Source: an uncultured Clostridium sp.
GTDB taxonomy: Bacteria; Bacillota_A; Clostridia; TANB77; CAG-508
Length of the DNA stretch: 37,109 nucleotides
Assembly (NCBI GenBank): GCA_948466265.1
Contig: CAOJZU010000014.1
Coordinates: 1 to 37,109, forward strand
Reading direction: 5' to 3'
Shown: positions 1 through 9,752 of the stretch, piece by piece
How the letters are laid out: every line of letters starts with the position of its first letter
How positions within the stretch are numbered: the stretch's first letter is position 1
Notes under the pieces: model-generated
Database searches by the model: none
What the model saw: the letters and a program-made list of their open reading frames with translations, nothing else
What the model was told of the DNA's origin: nothing
Translations under genes and position numbers: made by a program

Positions 1-51
1 TATGACCTCCTGCTTGTAAGGCAGATGCTCTCCCAGCTGAGCTATGCGCCC
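1..51 (-). tRNA. tRNA-Val (anticodon TAC), 3' part cut by window edge
   Basis: The minus strand starting at 51 reads GGGCGCATAGCTCAG, a typical tRNA 5' half with acceptor strand and D-arm. An anticodon arm with loop bases around TAC follows, which gives valine. The T-arm and 3' end lie outside the window. It is not a glycine or arginine tRNA, so it cannot explain the CGG recoding seen in the window. Confidence 0.9.
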
Positions 52-102
52 ATTTTCTTTCGACGAAATCTAGTATACTAAATTTAAAAGAAAATGTCAA
101 TA

Positions 103-134
103 CTTTATTAAAAAAAATTTATTTTTTAATAAAG
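103..134. terminator. Bidirectional AT-rich hairpin between tRNA-Val and the transglycosylase gene
   Basis: CTTTATTAAAAAA at 103-115 pairs with TTTTTTAATAAAG at 122-134. The stem is symmetrical and A/T-only apart from its outermost C-G pair, with T runs on both strands. It lies downstream of the minus-strand gene that stops at 166, so it probably ends that transcript. The lack of G-C pairs makes its strength uncertain. Confidence 0.45.
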
Positions 135-165
135 AGAAGTTTTAATTTTCTCTCTATTGCTATAA

Positions 166-874
166 TTATTTTCTAGTTTCTTGCTGTGATTTTATAGAAT
201 CTGCTTCTTCTTTAGACATAGTACGATATTTTACCATAGCGTCTAAAACTTGAGATTGCCTTTCTTCTGCAAGTTTTAAATTTACAGTTGGAGCATATAC
301 AGAAGGAGCATTTGGAACACCTGCAAGAAGAGTCGCCTCATACAAGCTTAAATCAGCAGGCTTTTTATTATAGTATCCGAATAGATGCATCATAAATATT
401 ATAATATCCATTACCAAAATACATATTATTTATATAAAGCTCCAAAATATCATCTTTTTCATAATCTCTTTCTAAGTGATAAACAACAAATAATTCTGCA
501 AATTTCCTAGTTAAAGTTTTTTCTTGTGTAAAACATAAATTTTTTGCAACTTGTTGAGTTATAGAACTTCCACCGCCTTGTAATTCCATTGTTACAATAT
601 TATTAATGAAAGCACGAGAAGTTGCAATAACATCTACTCCATGATGAGAATAAAATCTGTGATCTTCAATTGAAACAACTGCATTTTTATAATAGTTTGG
701 CACATCAGAAAGATGTGTAAAGTTTTCTGATTCTTTAATATTTGCAATTCTATCTTCTAAGCTTGTTTCAGTCATAGATTTTTTATATAACATATAACCA
801 TCAGCAGTAAAATATCCTACAATTACTAAAAATACAATAAATATAAATAATATAATTCTTCTTACAATTTTCAT
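166..874 (-). CDS. Monofunctional biosynthetic peptidoglycan transglycosylase (GT51), one CGG recoding site
   Basis: This membrane-anchored GT51 enzyme polymerises lipid II into glycan strands. Residues 5-24 form an N-terminal membrane anchor. The GT51 signatures follow in order: EDHRF (70-74, E70 the expected catalytic Glu), QGGGSSITQQ (99-108) and ILELYINNMYFG (143-154). No transpeptidase domain follows, so at 235 residues it resembles MtgA-type proteins. The ATG at 874 is preceded by an AGAGGT ribosome site. The reading frame breaks at an in-frame CGG (379-377, minus strand). Skipping the C gives Gly166 and continues as YYNKKPADLS and LLAGVPNAPS, both typical of the family. This is the only recoding site on the minus strand. 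An out-of-frame CGG inside the GGG motif near 571 causes no break. Confidence 0.9.
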
Positions 875-970
875 AAATTACCTCTTGAAATAAATTATAC
901 AGCAAATGATAAAAAAAATAAAGATAAAATGAAAGAAATTTTGTAAAAAATAGAAGGAAAAAAATTTTTT

Positions 971-1000
971 TTGACGAATAATAAAAATAGTACATAAAAT
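971..1000 (+). promoter_or_regulatory. Probable sigma-A promoter of spoVG
   Basis: TTGACG (971-976) and TAAAAT (995-1000) are separated by 18 bases and lie about 50 bases before the spoVG start. In Bacillus spoVG is sigma-H controlled. I see no convincing sigma-H boxes here, but the AT background makes this hard to judge. Confidence 0.45.
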
Positions 1001-1050
1001 AAATTTAGTTGTACAAAATATAACAATTAGTATAAGGCGGTGAACAAAAC

Positions 1051-1323
1051 ATGAAAATAACAGACGTACGTTTAAGAAAAGTTAATTCAGAGAACAGAAT
1101 GAAAGCTGTTGCTTCTGTAACATTCGATAATGAATTCGCAGTACACGATATTAAAGTTATCGAAAGTCAAAATGGATTATTTATAGCTATGCCAAGCAGA
1201 AAAACTCCAAACGGAGAATTCAAAGATATAGCTCATCCAATCAATGCTGAAACTAGGGAGAAAATACAAAGCGCTATTTTAGAAGCTTATGAGGCTCCTG
1301 ACGCAGAGGAATCAGCAGAATAA
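1051..1323 (+). CDS. spoVG: SpoVG, septation / RNA-binding regulator
   Basis: The small protein (90 residues) matches SpoVG throughout: it begins [10 protein letters not shown] and carries the conserved stretch [17 protein letters not shown] (residues 50-66). SpoVG is a conserved site-specific nucleic-acid-binding protein that affects septation, sporulation and virulence regulons in Firmicutes. An AAGGCGGTG ribosome site precedes the ATG. The gene is monocistronic, between its own promoter and a strong terminator. It contains one CGG (1212-1214), but that lies across the Asn-Gly codon border (AAC GGA) and causes no frame change, so it is a useful negative control for the recoding rule. Confidence 0.95.
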   Translation: MKITDVRLRKVNSENRMKAVASVTFDNEFAVHDIKVIESQNGLFIAMPSRKTPNGEFKDIAHPINAETREKIQSAILEAYEAPDAEESAE

Positions 1324-1350
1324 TAAATATTGTATAAGATATCTATTAAG

Positions 1351-1381
1351 AGCTCGCTACACAAATTACGTGTAGCGAGTT
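1351..1381 (+). terminator. Rho-independent terminator after spoVG
   Basis: AGCTCGCTACAC (1351-1362) pairs with GTGTAGCGAGTT (1370-1381) across a 7-base loop, followed by a short T-rich tail. It is the clearest hairpin in this part of the window. Confidence 0.85.
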
Positions 1382-1443
1382 CTTTGTAATATGACATATA
1401 TTATCAAACAATGTAAAAAATTAAAAAAAAATTAATTTTTTTG

Positions 1444-1472
1444 TTTACTTTTAGGAAAAGTTAATATACAAT
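1444..1472 (+). promoter_or_regulatory. Probable sigma-A promoter of the glycosyltransferase gene at 1518
   Basis: TTTACT (1444-1449) and TACAAT (1467-1472) are separated by exactly 17 bases. The ribosome site GAGGGGG and the start follow about 45 bases later. Confidence 0.55.
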
Positions 1473-1517
1473 TATAATCAAGAAACTAAAGAATATAAAA
1501 AGAGGGGGCTTTTGCTC

Positions 1518-2799
1518 ATGAAAATACTAATGCTTACATGGGAATATCCACCTAGAGTAGTAGGAGGGATTTCTAAAGTTGTATATGATTTATCAGGAAG
1601 GTTAATTAAAGATGGACATGAAGTTACAGTTGTAACATTTAGAGAAGGAAATGCACCATACTTCGAGATAGATAAAGGGGTAAATGTATATAGAGTAGAT
1701 AATTACATGATAAATTCAAACAACTTTATAGATTGGGTATTGCAACTTAATTTTAAAATGATAGCAAAAGCACGGAGAAATAATAAATAAAAATGGAAAA
1801 TTTGATGTAATACATGCACATGATTGGCTAGTTGCAAATGCAGCAAAAGCTTTAAAAGATGCATATGATATACCAATTTGTGCAACAATACATGCAACAG
1901 AAAATGGTAGAAATAGTGGTATACATGATGATACACAAAGATATATAAATGATACAGAATGGATGCTTACATATGAGAGTGCAGAAGTTATTGTAAATAG
2001 TAATTATATGAAATGTGAAATGCAAAGATTATTCGGACTTCCTTTTGAAAAAGTTAGTGTGATACCAAATGGAATAAATATGAGCATGTATAATGGAGTA
2101 GAAAAAGATTATGATTTTAGAAGAAAAGTAGCATTAGATAGTGAAAAAATTATAATGTATGCAGGAAGACTAGTTTATGAAAAGGGAATTCAGCATCTGA
2201 TTTCAGCTGCACCTAAGATACTATCTGGATACAATGATACAAAATTTGTAATTGTAGGAGCAGGTGGAATGCTAAATGAGCTAAAAGCTCAAGTAGATTA
2301 CTTGGGAATATCTAATAAAGTATATTTTACAGGGAAACTTGCTTATAAAGATTTGTGTAAGATGTATAAAGTAGCAGATGTTGCAGTGTTTCCAAGTACA
2401 TATGAACCATTTGGAGTTGTTGCATTAGAAGCTATGTATGCAGGAGTTCCAACAGTAGTATCAGATATTGGTGGATTAAATGAAATTGTTGATCATGGAA
2501 TAAATGGAATGAAGTCATATGCAGGAAATGCAAATTCTATTGCAGATTCAGTACTTTCTGTACTTTATGATAGTAAACTTGCGGATAATATTTCAAAAAA
2601 TGCAAAAGCTAAAGTAAAGAATGTATATAATTGGAATAAAATTGCTCAAGATACTCACTTTGTATATCAAAAAGCTATATGTCAAACTATGGCAGAAAAG
2701 CAAAAACATCAAATTGCACAGGAAAATGCAAGAAAAACTAAGAAAGCAAAATCAAAAGGAACTCTACTTACATTTAGAGGAAGAGAAGCCTTGGCATAA
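1518..2799 (+). CDS. GT4-family glycosyltransferase (glycogen-synthase-like), one CGG recoding site
   Basis: A GT-B fold glycosyltransferase of 426 residues. The N-terminal motif EYPPRVVGGISKV (about 10-22) is shared with GT4/GT5 starch-synthase-like enzymes. HAHDW follows, and the C-terminal nucleotide-sugar site holds EPFGVVALEA (about 296-305, the E-x7-E motif). I chose ATG 1518 because GAGGGGG lies at proper distance; an upstream TTG at 1512 has worse spacing. The frame breaks at an in-frame CGG (1773-1775). Reading CGGA as Gly86 joins FKMIAKA to GEIINKNGKFDVIHAHDW without loss. CGGs at 2034 and 2582 are out of frame and harmless. The acceptor is unknown; a role in glycogen or an envelope glycan are both possible. 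Confidence 0.85.
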
Positions 2800-2822
2800 A
2801 GAAGAAAGGAGACTTAAATTAA

Positions 2823-3158
2823 ATGAATGTATATGATACTGCAAATAAGCTAGCTCACGAGCTTAAAACATCTGAAGAATATTTAGAATACAAAAAAATA
2901 AAAGAAGATTTAGATACAAGACCTGATGTAAAAGAAAAGATTAAGAAATTTGAGGAGAAAAGATATGCAGTGCAATTAGAAGCTTTAAAGGGAGAAGAAA
3001 GGGAGAAAGCAAAACTTGAAGAAATGCAAAAAATTTATATAGAACTTATGGAAGACGAATTGGCAAAATCGTATTTTGAGTCAGAATTAAAGTTTAATGT
3101 ATTAATTGCAGATGTAAATAAGATTATTGCAGAGTCAGTTCAAGATGTTTTAAAATAG
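2823..3158 (+). CDS. YlbF/YmcA-family protein
   Basis: A small, highly charged, helical protein of 111 residues with the layout of the YlbF/YmcA family (com_ylbF): MNVYDTANKLAHELKTSEE at the start, a long Lys/Glu-rich helix, and a conserved C-terminal helix around LKFNVLIADVNKII. In Bacillus, YlbF, YmcA and YaaT form a complex that influences RNase Y-dependent RNA maturation, competence and sporulation. An AGAAAGGAGA ribosome site precedes the start, 23 bases after the glycosyltransferase stop, so both are probably cotranscribed. No in-frame CGG. Confidence 0.8.
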   Translation: MNVYDTANKLAHELKTSEEYLEYKKIKEDLDTRPDVKEKIKKFEEKRYAVQLEALKGEEREKAKLEEMQKIYIELMEDELAKSYFESELKFNVLIADVNKIIAESVQDVLK

Positions 3159-3167
3159 AATGTTTTA

Positions 3168-3201
3168 GTTATCCCTCAGACTGAGTAATCTGAGGGATAA
3201 C
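3168..3201 (+). terminator. Hairpin terminator between the YlbF-family gene and recJ
   Basis: GTTATCCCTCAGA (3168-3180) pairs perfectly with TCTGAGGGATAAC (3189-3201) over an 8-base loop. The tail TGGTTTTAT is a modest T tract. It probably ends the preceding operon, though some read-through into recJ is possible. Confidence 0.75.
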
Positions 3202-3243
3202 TGGTTTTATACTAAGACTAAAAAAGGAACGGGGAATTAAAAA

Positions 3244-4931
3244 ATGAATAAGAAATGGCAGTATGTTTCAAACAACATAGAAGAAGCAAAAAGAATATCA
3301 GAGAAATTTAATATAAACTTAATTACAGCCAAAATAATAGCGAATAAAAACTTAAGTGATGAACAAATAAAAGTATTTTTAGAACCAACAAGAGAAGACT
3401 TTTATGACCCATTTTTGTTACCTGATATGGAAAAAGCAGTAGAAAGAATAATAAATGCAATAGAAAATAAAGAAAAAGTAGTCATATTTGGTGATTATGA
3501 TGTAGATGGTATAACAAGTACAACGGTATTAAAAAAGTTTTTAGAAGAAAGAGGATTAGAAGTTCGGATATTATATTCCAAATAGACTAAAACAAGGATA
3601 TGGCTTAAATAAAGATGCAATAAAAGAAATAGCAGAGACTAAAATAAAATTAATGATAACAGTAGATTGCCGGAATATCAGGAATAGAAGATGTAGAATA
3701 TGCAAATAGTTTGGGTTTAGATACAATAATTACAGACCATCATGAGCCATTAGACAATCTCCCAAATGCAAAAGCAGTAATTGATCCTAAAACTAAATCA
3801 AGTAAATATCCATTTAGAGAACTTGCAGGAGTTGGAGTTGTATTTAAATTAATACAGGGATTATCAATAAAATTAAATTTAGAAGCAAAGGAATATTTAA
3901 AATATTTAGATTTAGTATGTCTTGGAACAATATCAGATATAGTTCCACTAGTTAGTGAAAATAGAGTAATTACAAAACTTGGACTAAAACTTATAGAAAC
4001 ACATAGAAATCCAGGGCTAAGATATTTACTAGAAGCATCAGGTTTCAAAAAAATAGACTCAGGAGTTGTATCATTTGGATTAGCACCAAGAATAAATGCT
4101 TGTGGAAGAATGGGATTTGCAGAAGATGCACTAAAACTATTTATTACAGAAGATTTAGAAGAAATACAAAACCTTACAAAAAAATTAAATGGATATAATA
4201 AAGAAAGACAAGATACAGAAAAAAGAATAATGGGGGAAGCGCTAAAAGAAATAGAAGAAAACAAAGAAAATGACAAAAACATTATTGTTCTTTCAAATAA
4301 AGGATGGCATCACGGAGTTATAGGAATAGTTTCTTCAAAGATAACAGATATGTATTTGAAACCAAGTATTTTGCTATGTGAAGAAGATGGTATTTGTAAG
4401 GGCTCTGGAAGGAGTGTAGCAGGACTCGATTTGCATGAGATACTTAACTTTGTAAGTGAAGATTTAGAAAAATATGGTGGACATGCAATGGCAGTAGGAG
4501 TAACTCTAAAGAAAGAGAAGTTAGAAAAATTTAAAGAAGATATAAATAATTATATAGATAAATTAGGACTTGAAGAAATAAATCCAGTTCTTAATATAGA
4601 TATGGAGGTTTCATTAAGAGATATTTCGAAAGAGGCAATAAAAGAACTAAAGAAATTAGAGCCATTTGGTGAAGCAAATGAAATGCCATTATTTGTAATA
4701 AAAAACTTGAGAATAGAATCAATAAGAGCTATAACAGAAGGTCAGCATCTTAAACTTAGATTAAAAGATGAAAATTTTGAGCTTGATGCAATAGGATTTC
4801 ACTTAGGAGAATATGCAGACAACTATAGATTGGGAGATAAAGTTGACATTGTAGGTAATCTTGATATAAACTCATATAATGGAATAGAAAGAATGCAGAT
4901 TACTTTAAAGGATATGATAAAGTCGTTATAA
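3244..4931 (+). CDS. recJ: Single-stranded-DNA-specific 5'-3' exonuclease RecJ, two CGG recoding sites
   Basis: RecJ is a DHH-family exonuclease that degrades single-stranded DNA 5' to 3' in recombination and mismatch repair. The reconstructed protein has 561 residues, normal for the family. The metal-binding motif IFGDYDVDG (81-89) is followed by DCGISG and DHHEP (about 164-168), then a DHHA1 region with NACGRMG and GGHAMAVG. Two frame breaks lie 106 bases apart at in-frame CGGs (3565, 3671). Reading them as Gly108 and Gly143 restores GYYIPNRLKQGYG and DCGISG, both strongly conserved in RecJ. Without recoding, both the DHH motif and the DHHA1 domain would be lost. The CGG at 4313 (CAC GGA) is out of frame and neutral. 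Confidence 0.93.
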
Positions 4932-4947
4932 AGAGGTGTTTTAAGCT

Positions 4948-7142
4948 ATGCAAATTGAAAAAGAATTAACTGTGCAAGATGTAATAAATAATTTAAAAAA
5001 TACTAGAAGAAATGTTAATACAAAATTAATATTAAAAGCATATAATTTTGCAAAACAAAACCATGTAGATCAAAAAAGATTATCTGGAGAGGATTATATT
5101 ATACATCCACTAAATGTTGCAAATATCTTGTCTGAAATAAATCTAGATGATGAAACAATTTGTGCTGCTATTATGCATGATTTAGTAGAAGATACTAAAG
5201 TTACTAAAGAAGATATAGAAAAAGAATTTGGTATGGAAATTGCAGAAATGGTTGACCGGTGTTACAAAACTTGGGAAGCTTCAATATACAACAAGAGAAG
5301 AACAGCAAGTTGAAAACTATAGGAAAATGTTTTTAGCAATGGGAAAAGATATAAGAGTTATTCTTATAAAACTTGCAGATAGACTTCATAATATGAGAAC
5401 TTTAAAATATTTAAAACGAGAAAGACAAATTGCAAATTCAAGGGAAACAATGGATTTATATGCACCACTTGCAAATAGGCTTGGTATATATTCTTTAAAG
5501 TGGGAACTAGAAGATTTGGCATTTAAGTATCTAGAACCTGAAGAGTATAGAGAAATTGTAGAAGGGTTAGATGAAAAAAGAGAAGAAAGACTAAAGTTTA
5601 TCGAAAGAATACAAAAACAAATTAGATTAGAATTAAAACTTCAAAGAATAGATGCTCAAATAACAGGGAGAGCAAAACATATATATAGTATATATAGAAA
5701 AATGCAAAGAGATAATATTGGTTTAGACCAAGTATACGATTTGCATGCACTTAGAATAATTGTAAATTCAGTAAAAGATTGTTATGCAGCTTTAGGCGTT
5801 GTGCATGATTTATATAATCCTATGCCAGGTAGATTTAAAGATTATATAGCTCTTCCAAAAGTAAATATGTATCAATCATTACATACAACACTTATTGGAC
5901 CTAAGGGAATCCCGTTTGAAGTGCAACTTCGTACATGGGATATGCATAGAATTGCTGAATTTGGTATTGCAGCTCACTGGGCGTATAAAGAAGCAAACAG
6001 AACTAAAAAAACTACTATAAAAGTACAGGAAGATAAACTTTCGTGGCTTAGAGAAACTTTAGAATGGCAAAAAGATATGCAAGACCCAGAAGAATTCTTA
6101 AATACATTAAAAACAGAGCTTTTTGAAGACGAAGTGTATGTATTTACAAGAAATGGAGATATAAAAGTTCTTCCAAAGGGAGCAACTCCTATTGATTTTG
6201 CTTATAATATACACACAGACATAGGAAATAAAATGACAGGTGCTAAGATAAATGGAAAAATGATGCCAATTATTACAAAATTAAAAAGTCGGAGATATTG
6301 TTGAAATAATAACAACTGAAAATTCAAAAGGCCCAAGTAGAGATTGGCTTAAATTTGTTCAAAGCACAAGTGCTAGAAATAAAATTTTACAATGGTTTAA
6401 GAAAGAAAATAGAGAAGAAAATATTGAAAGAGGTAAGGATTTACTTCAAAAAGAAATTAAAAGGATTGGTATGACCGAGGAACAGTTATATAAGCAGGAA
6501 TACTTAGATGTGGCTATGGAAAGATATAAATATAACTTTCTAAATGATATGTATGCAGCAATAGGATTTGGAGCAATTACTGCTGGGAAGATAATATCAA
6601 AACTTCTTTTTGAATATAGAAAAGAACATCAAGAGGAAAATATTGAAGAAAAGATAGAAAAACTTGCAAGTAAGAAAAAGACTCCTGCTAAAAATCCTAA
6701 ATCAGGTGTTATTGTAAAGGGAATAGATAATTGTCTAGTTAAGTTTTCTAAATGTTGTAATCCACTTCCAGGAGATGAGATAATAGGATATATTACAAAA
6801 GGGAGAGGAGTATCTGTACACAGAAAGGATTGTATAAATATAAAAGAATTATTCCAAGAAGAAGCTAGAATTATTGATGTTGAATGGTGTGAAGCAGAAA
6901 AGGCATCATATAAAGTAGAAATAGAATTGCATTCAAATGATAGAACAGGACTAGTTGCAGATATTGCAAAAGAAATGGGCAATTTAAAGGCTAATATGTT
7001 AGTTATTAATTCTAAAGTAAATAAAGAAAGAATAGTTATAACAGAGATGACACTTGAGGTTGAAAGCCTAGATGAATTAAATAAAGTATTAAAAGCACTT
7101 AGAAAAATTGATAGTGTTTATGAAGTTAAAAGAAAGAAGTAA
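4948..7142 (+). CDS. rel: (p)ppGpp synthetase/hydrolase Rel (RelA/SpoT family), two CGG recoding sites
   Basis: A long bifunctional Rel of 730 residues that makes and degrades the stringent-response alarmones. The HD hydrolase domain carries AAIMHDLVEDT (HD at 77-78, ED at 81-82). The synthetase domain carries YQSLHT (about 307-312). TGS, a conserved-Cys region (CCNPLPGD) and a C-terminal ACT domain follow. The frame breaks at in-frame CGGs at 5257 and 6290. Reading CGGT as Gly104 gives VDGVTKLGKLQYTTREEQQ, the family's standard sequence. Reading CGGA as Gly448 in TGS gives KLKSGDIVEIITTENSKGPS. The gene starts 16 bases after recJ. Without recoding only the first 100 or so residues would be made. 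As Rel senses uncharged tRNA, dependence of its own synthesis on Gly-tRNA decoding at CGGN is a notable possibility, but inference only. Confidence 0.93.
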
Positions 7143-7153
7143 AGGAAAAACAA

Positions 7154-7782
7154 ATGATTTTAAAAAGATTGAAAATAGAAACAATGATTGGAAATTATAC
7201 AAATTGCTATGTTCTTACTGATGAAGATAAAAAAGAAGCAATGGTAATAGATCCAGCAGGAGATATAGATAAAATAACTGAAACTTTAAATATGCTAAAC
7301 ACAGATTTAAAGTATATTTATTTAACACATTGTCATGCAGACCATACAGGAGCATTTGAGACTCTAAAAAATGAAACAGGTGCAAAGGTTTTAATCCATA
7401 GAACAGAAGCTGAAAATTTGCAAAATCCAATTGTAAATTTAAGTGGTATATGTGGAACTAAAAATATAGATATATGTGCAGATTCTAGGGTTGATGATGG
7501 AGACACTTTGCATGTGGGAGACATAGTATTTAATGTTATTCATACACCAGGGCATACGAACCGGAGGAAGCTCTTTGTATGCTCCAGCTCATAATCTGCT
7601 ATTTACAGGAGATACTTTGTTTAAAGGAACATATGGTAGATTTGATCTCCCAACACGGAAGTGAAGAAGATATTATGAATTCTATAAAAAATAAATTATT
7701 AACCTTTCCAGAAGATACTGTGATTTATCCAGGACATGGAGATATAGGTATAATAGGTGAAGAAAAGCCACTTTATTTATGA
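7154..7782 (+). CDS. MBL-fold metallo-hydrolase (glyoxalase II-like), two CGG recoding sites
   Basis: A metallo-beta-lactamase-fold hydrolase of 208 residues. The zinc ligands are visible: THCHADH (58-64), HTPGHTNGG (His134), LFTGD (Asp153) and a final YPGHGD. This is the short, YcbL/glyoxalase-II-like subtype often found next to rel in Firmicutes. The true substrate is unknown; S-lactoylglutathione is unlikely in an organism of this type. In-frame CGGs at 7562 and 7656 become Gly137 and Gly168, restoring HTNGGSSLYAP and the segment YGRFDLPTGSEEDIM. The first lies right behind the zinc ligand motif, so failure to recode would remove Asp153 and the last His. It starts 11 bases after rel. Confidence 0.88.
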
Positions 7783-7855
7783 TGCATATTCATATCATAA
7801 AACTCCTTTTAGGACATATAATTACTATTATTAAATTAAACTAGAAGGAGAAATT

Positions 7856-9009
7856 ATGAATATTGCTGTAATAAATATAAGAGATTTAATAAAATATATA
7901 TTAGTTTTGATTATGCTATTAATAATAGTAATTTGTGGAATAAAAATTGTAAATCGGAAGAGAAGAATTTAAGCATACAGAGGCTGTGTGTGATACTAAA
8001 AATTCTTCTTTTTTACATTGCATTGAAATGGAAGTGCCATTGTTAGGAAATAAAGAATCAGATGATGACAGAGAAAAAGAAAAGATAAATAACAAATATA
8101 AAATATTAGATATAGAACTTGAAATGTTAAGTAGCTTAAATGAGGTAGGAGAAATAGAAGAAAATTTGCAGGAAATAGCAAATACGGAAGAATCGGAAGA
8201 AGAAGTTAAGGAAGAAATAGATAGAACAGTAAGCTTGGGCGAAAATTTAGAAACTAAAGTTATAAGCGAGAATAATATAGAAGCATCATTTACAGATAGC
8301 TCAAATGATATACAAATTAAAAATCAATCTAAATATAATGCGGCTGAATTAATTGGAAATTCTGACTATAACTTAAAAAATAAAAATAAAGTCATTATAT
8401 ATCACACACATACATGTGAAAGTTATACATCTAGTGAAAAATATAATTATCAAATGACAGGGACATATAGAACAACAGATTTAAGATATAGTGTAGTAAG
8501 AGCACGGAGATGAATTAGAAGAGGCTTTAAAGCAATATGGCAAAACTGTTATACATGATAAAACATATCATGATTACCCTTCATATAATGGGTCATATGA
8601 TAGGTCTCTTACTACATTAAAAAATATTTTAAATAGCCATCAAGATGGAGAAATTGCAATAGACCTTCATAGAGATGCAGTGCGGAAGTACAAATACATA
8701 TGGGCCGAGTGTGCAAATTGGAGAAGATAAATGTGCCCAACTTATGTTTGTAATTCGGAACAGATGGTGGAGGACTAACTCACCCAAATTGGAGAGAAAA
8801 CTTAAAATTTGCGATAATGATGCAAAAAAAAGCAAATGAATTATATCCACGGATTATTTAGACCAATAATTTTGCGTAATGCAAGATATAATCAGCACTT
8901 AACAACAGCAAGCACAATAATAGAAGTAGGTGCTACAGGAAATACTTTAGACGAATGTGCAAATAGTATGAAGTATTTAGCAAAAGTATTTGATGAAGTA
9001 ATGAAGTGA
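7856..9009 (+). CDS. spoIIP: Stage II sporulation protein P (SpoIIP), five CGG recoding sites
   Basis: SpoIIP is the amidase/endopeptidase that works with SpoIID and SpoIIM to thin septal peptidoglycan during engulfment. The reconstructed protein has 382 residues: a membrane anchor (about 12-32), an acidic linker rich in Glu (about 55-115), then the amidase domain with HTH (183-185), HRDA (271-274), YNQHL and IIEVG (Glu about 355). Five in-frame CGGs (7955, 8505, 8683, 8756, 8850) must be read as glycines 34, 217, 276, 300 and 331. Each restores family sequence, such as HRDAVGSTNTYG and FVIGTDGGG. Three CGGs in the linker (8185, 8194, 8341) are out of frame (ACG GAA type) and do nothing. GAAGGAG precedes the ATG. 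A conventional caller would leave only fragments. Confidence 0.9.
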
Positions 9010-9017
9010 AAAATGGC

Positions 9018-9054
9018 AAAGACCACGATGTAAAAATACACATCGTGGTCTTTT
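9018..9054 (+). terminator. Strong terminator after spoIIP
   Basis: AAAGACCACGATGT at 9018-9031 pairs with ACATCGTGGTCTTTT ending at 9054, giving a long G-C-containing stem with a T tail. The A and T runs on both sides may also let it serve the converging minus-strand gene that ends at 9066. Confidence 0.9.
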
Positions 9055-9065
9055 CTGAAGGACTT

Positions 9066-9665
9066 TCAGCCCGCAGCCTGCACACTTGCAATCAATGCCT
9101 GTAAGCAGTTGTGTTCATAAAGAAGCACTTTGTTAATTCTTGCTTGTTCTTCAGCCTCTGCTTTTTCCTTCGCCGCTTTTTCAGCCCTTGCCTTTTCCAT
9201 TAATGCCTCAAGTTCCTGATTTTTGTACGCCATCATCTTTTCATAGAAGATAGTGTCATCATCAAGTTCTTTGGTAAAGGAACGGTAACTTGCTCCTTCA
9301 GGCTTTTCTGAATGGATGCCATAATAACTGGCAATTTCAACTACCTTTTTCATGGTGTCAATGAAGACGCCAAGGTTTGATACCGGATCAGAAAGGTAAT
9401 AGATATTGCTAGCAAAAGGCACAGACAATATTTCAAGACGTGCACCTGATGCTATGCTAACCCGAAGCTCAAGATCCTTGGTATAAGGAAACATAGCATG
9501 CAACTGATTTAACTTGGGCAAAATCAGATGTCGAACAATCTTATTTGCCTCAGAATCAATCAGCTCCTGCTGGGAGTACTGATCCAGTGGCTTAACCACA
9601 GGAGAAATGTACATATCAGGCTCCTTTAAGTCAAACTGCTTTACTTCTTTCTTTAACCATGTCAT
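9066..9665 (-). CDS. Hypothetical protein, foreign-looking; uses CGG as Arg
   Basis: I do not recognise a family for this 199-residue protein. It begins MTWLKKEV and has a mixed N-terminal domain. From about residue 140 it has an Ala/Glu/Lys-rich coiled-coil-like helix (MEKARAEKAAKEKAEAEEQ), and its C-terminus ends VQAAG. I chose ATG 9665 since AAGGAGG (9681-9675) lies 9 bases upstream; the TTG at 9671 is too close. Its base composition and codon use are richer in G+C than its neighbours. It holds an in-frame CGG (9464-9462, within DLELRVSIASG) that cannot be a recoding site: skipping the C gives Gly, two more residues and then TAG. So CGG must be Arg here, or the product is cut at about 70 residues. 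This suggests recent transfer from a standard-code donor. Confidence 0.7.
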   Translation of the reverse strand: MTWLKKEVKQFDLKEPDMYISPVVKPLDQYSQQELIDSEANKIVRHLILPKLNQLHAMFPYTKDLELRVSIASGARLEILSVPFASNIYYLSDPVSNLGVFIDTMKKVVEIASYYGIHSEKPEGASYRSFTKELDDDTIFYEKMMAYKNQELEALMEKARAEKAAKEKAEAEEQARINKVLLYEHNCLQALIASVQAAG

Positions 9666-9720
9666 TGTCAATGTCCTCCTTGATTTTCTACTTTTAAGTC
9701 TTGACTATTTCTATATAAAT

Positions 9721-9749
9721 ATTATATCACAAAAGTGAACATAAGTCAA
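9721..9749 (-). promoter_or_regulatory. Near-consensus sigma-A promoter for the minus-strand hypothetical gene
   Basis: On the minus strand TTGACT (9749-9744) and TATAAT (9726-9721) are 17 bases apart, about 55 bases before the start at 9665. The gene therefore has its own unit. Confidence 0.8.
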
Positions 9750-9752
9750 AAA

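Noticed and set aside
3740..4282. Minus-strand ORF of 180 codons inside recJ
   Set aside because: A shadow of recJ: Ser/Phe-rich, no motif, no ribosome site.
3244..6304. Overlapping ORF pieces of recJ and rel as separate adjacent genes
   Set aside because: The pieces join within one conserved domain (RecJ DHH, Rel HD and TGS), and lack their own ribosome sites at the apparent starts.
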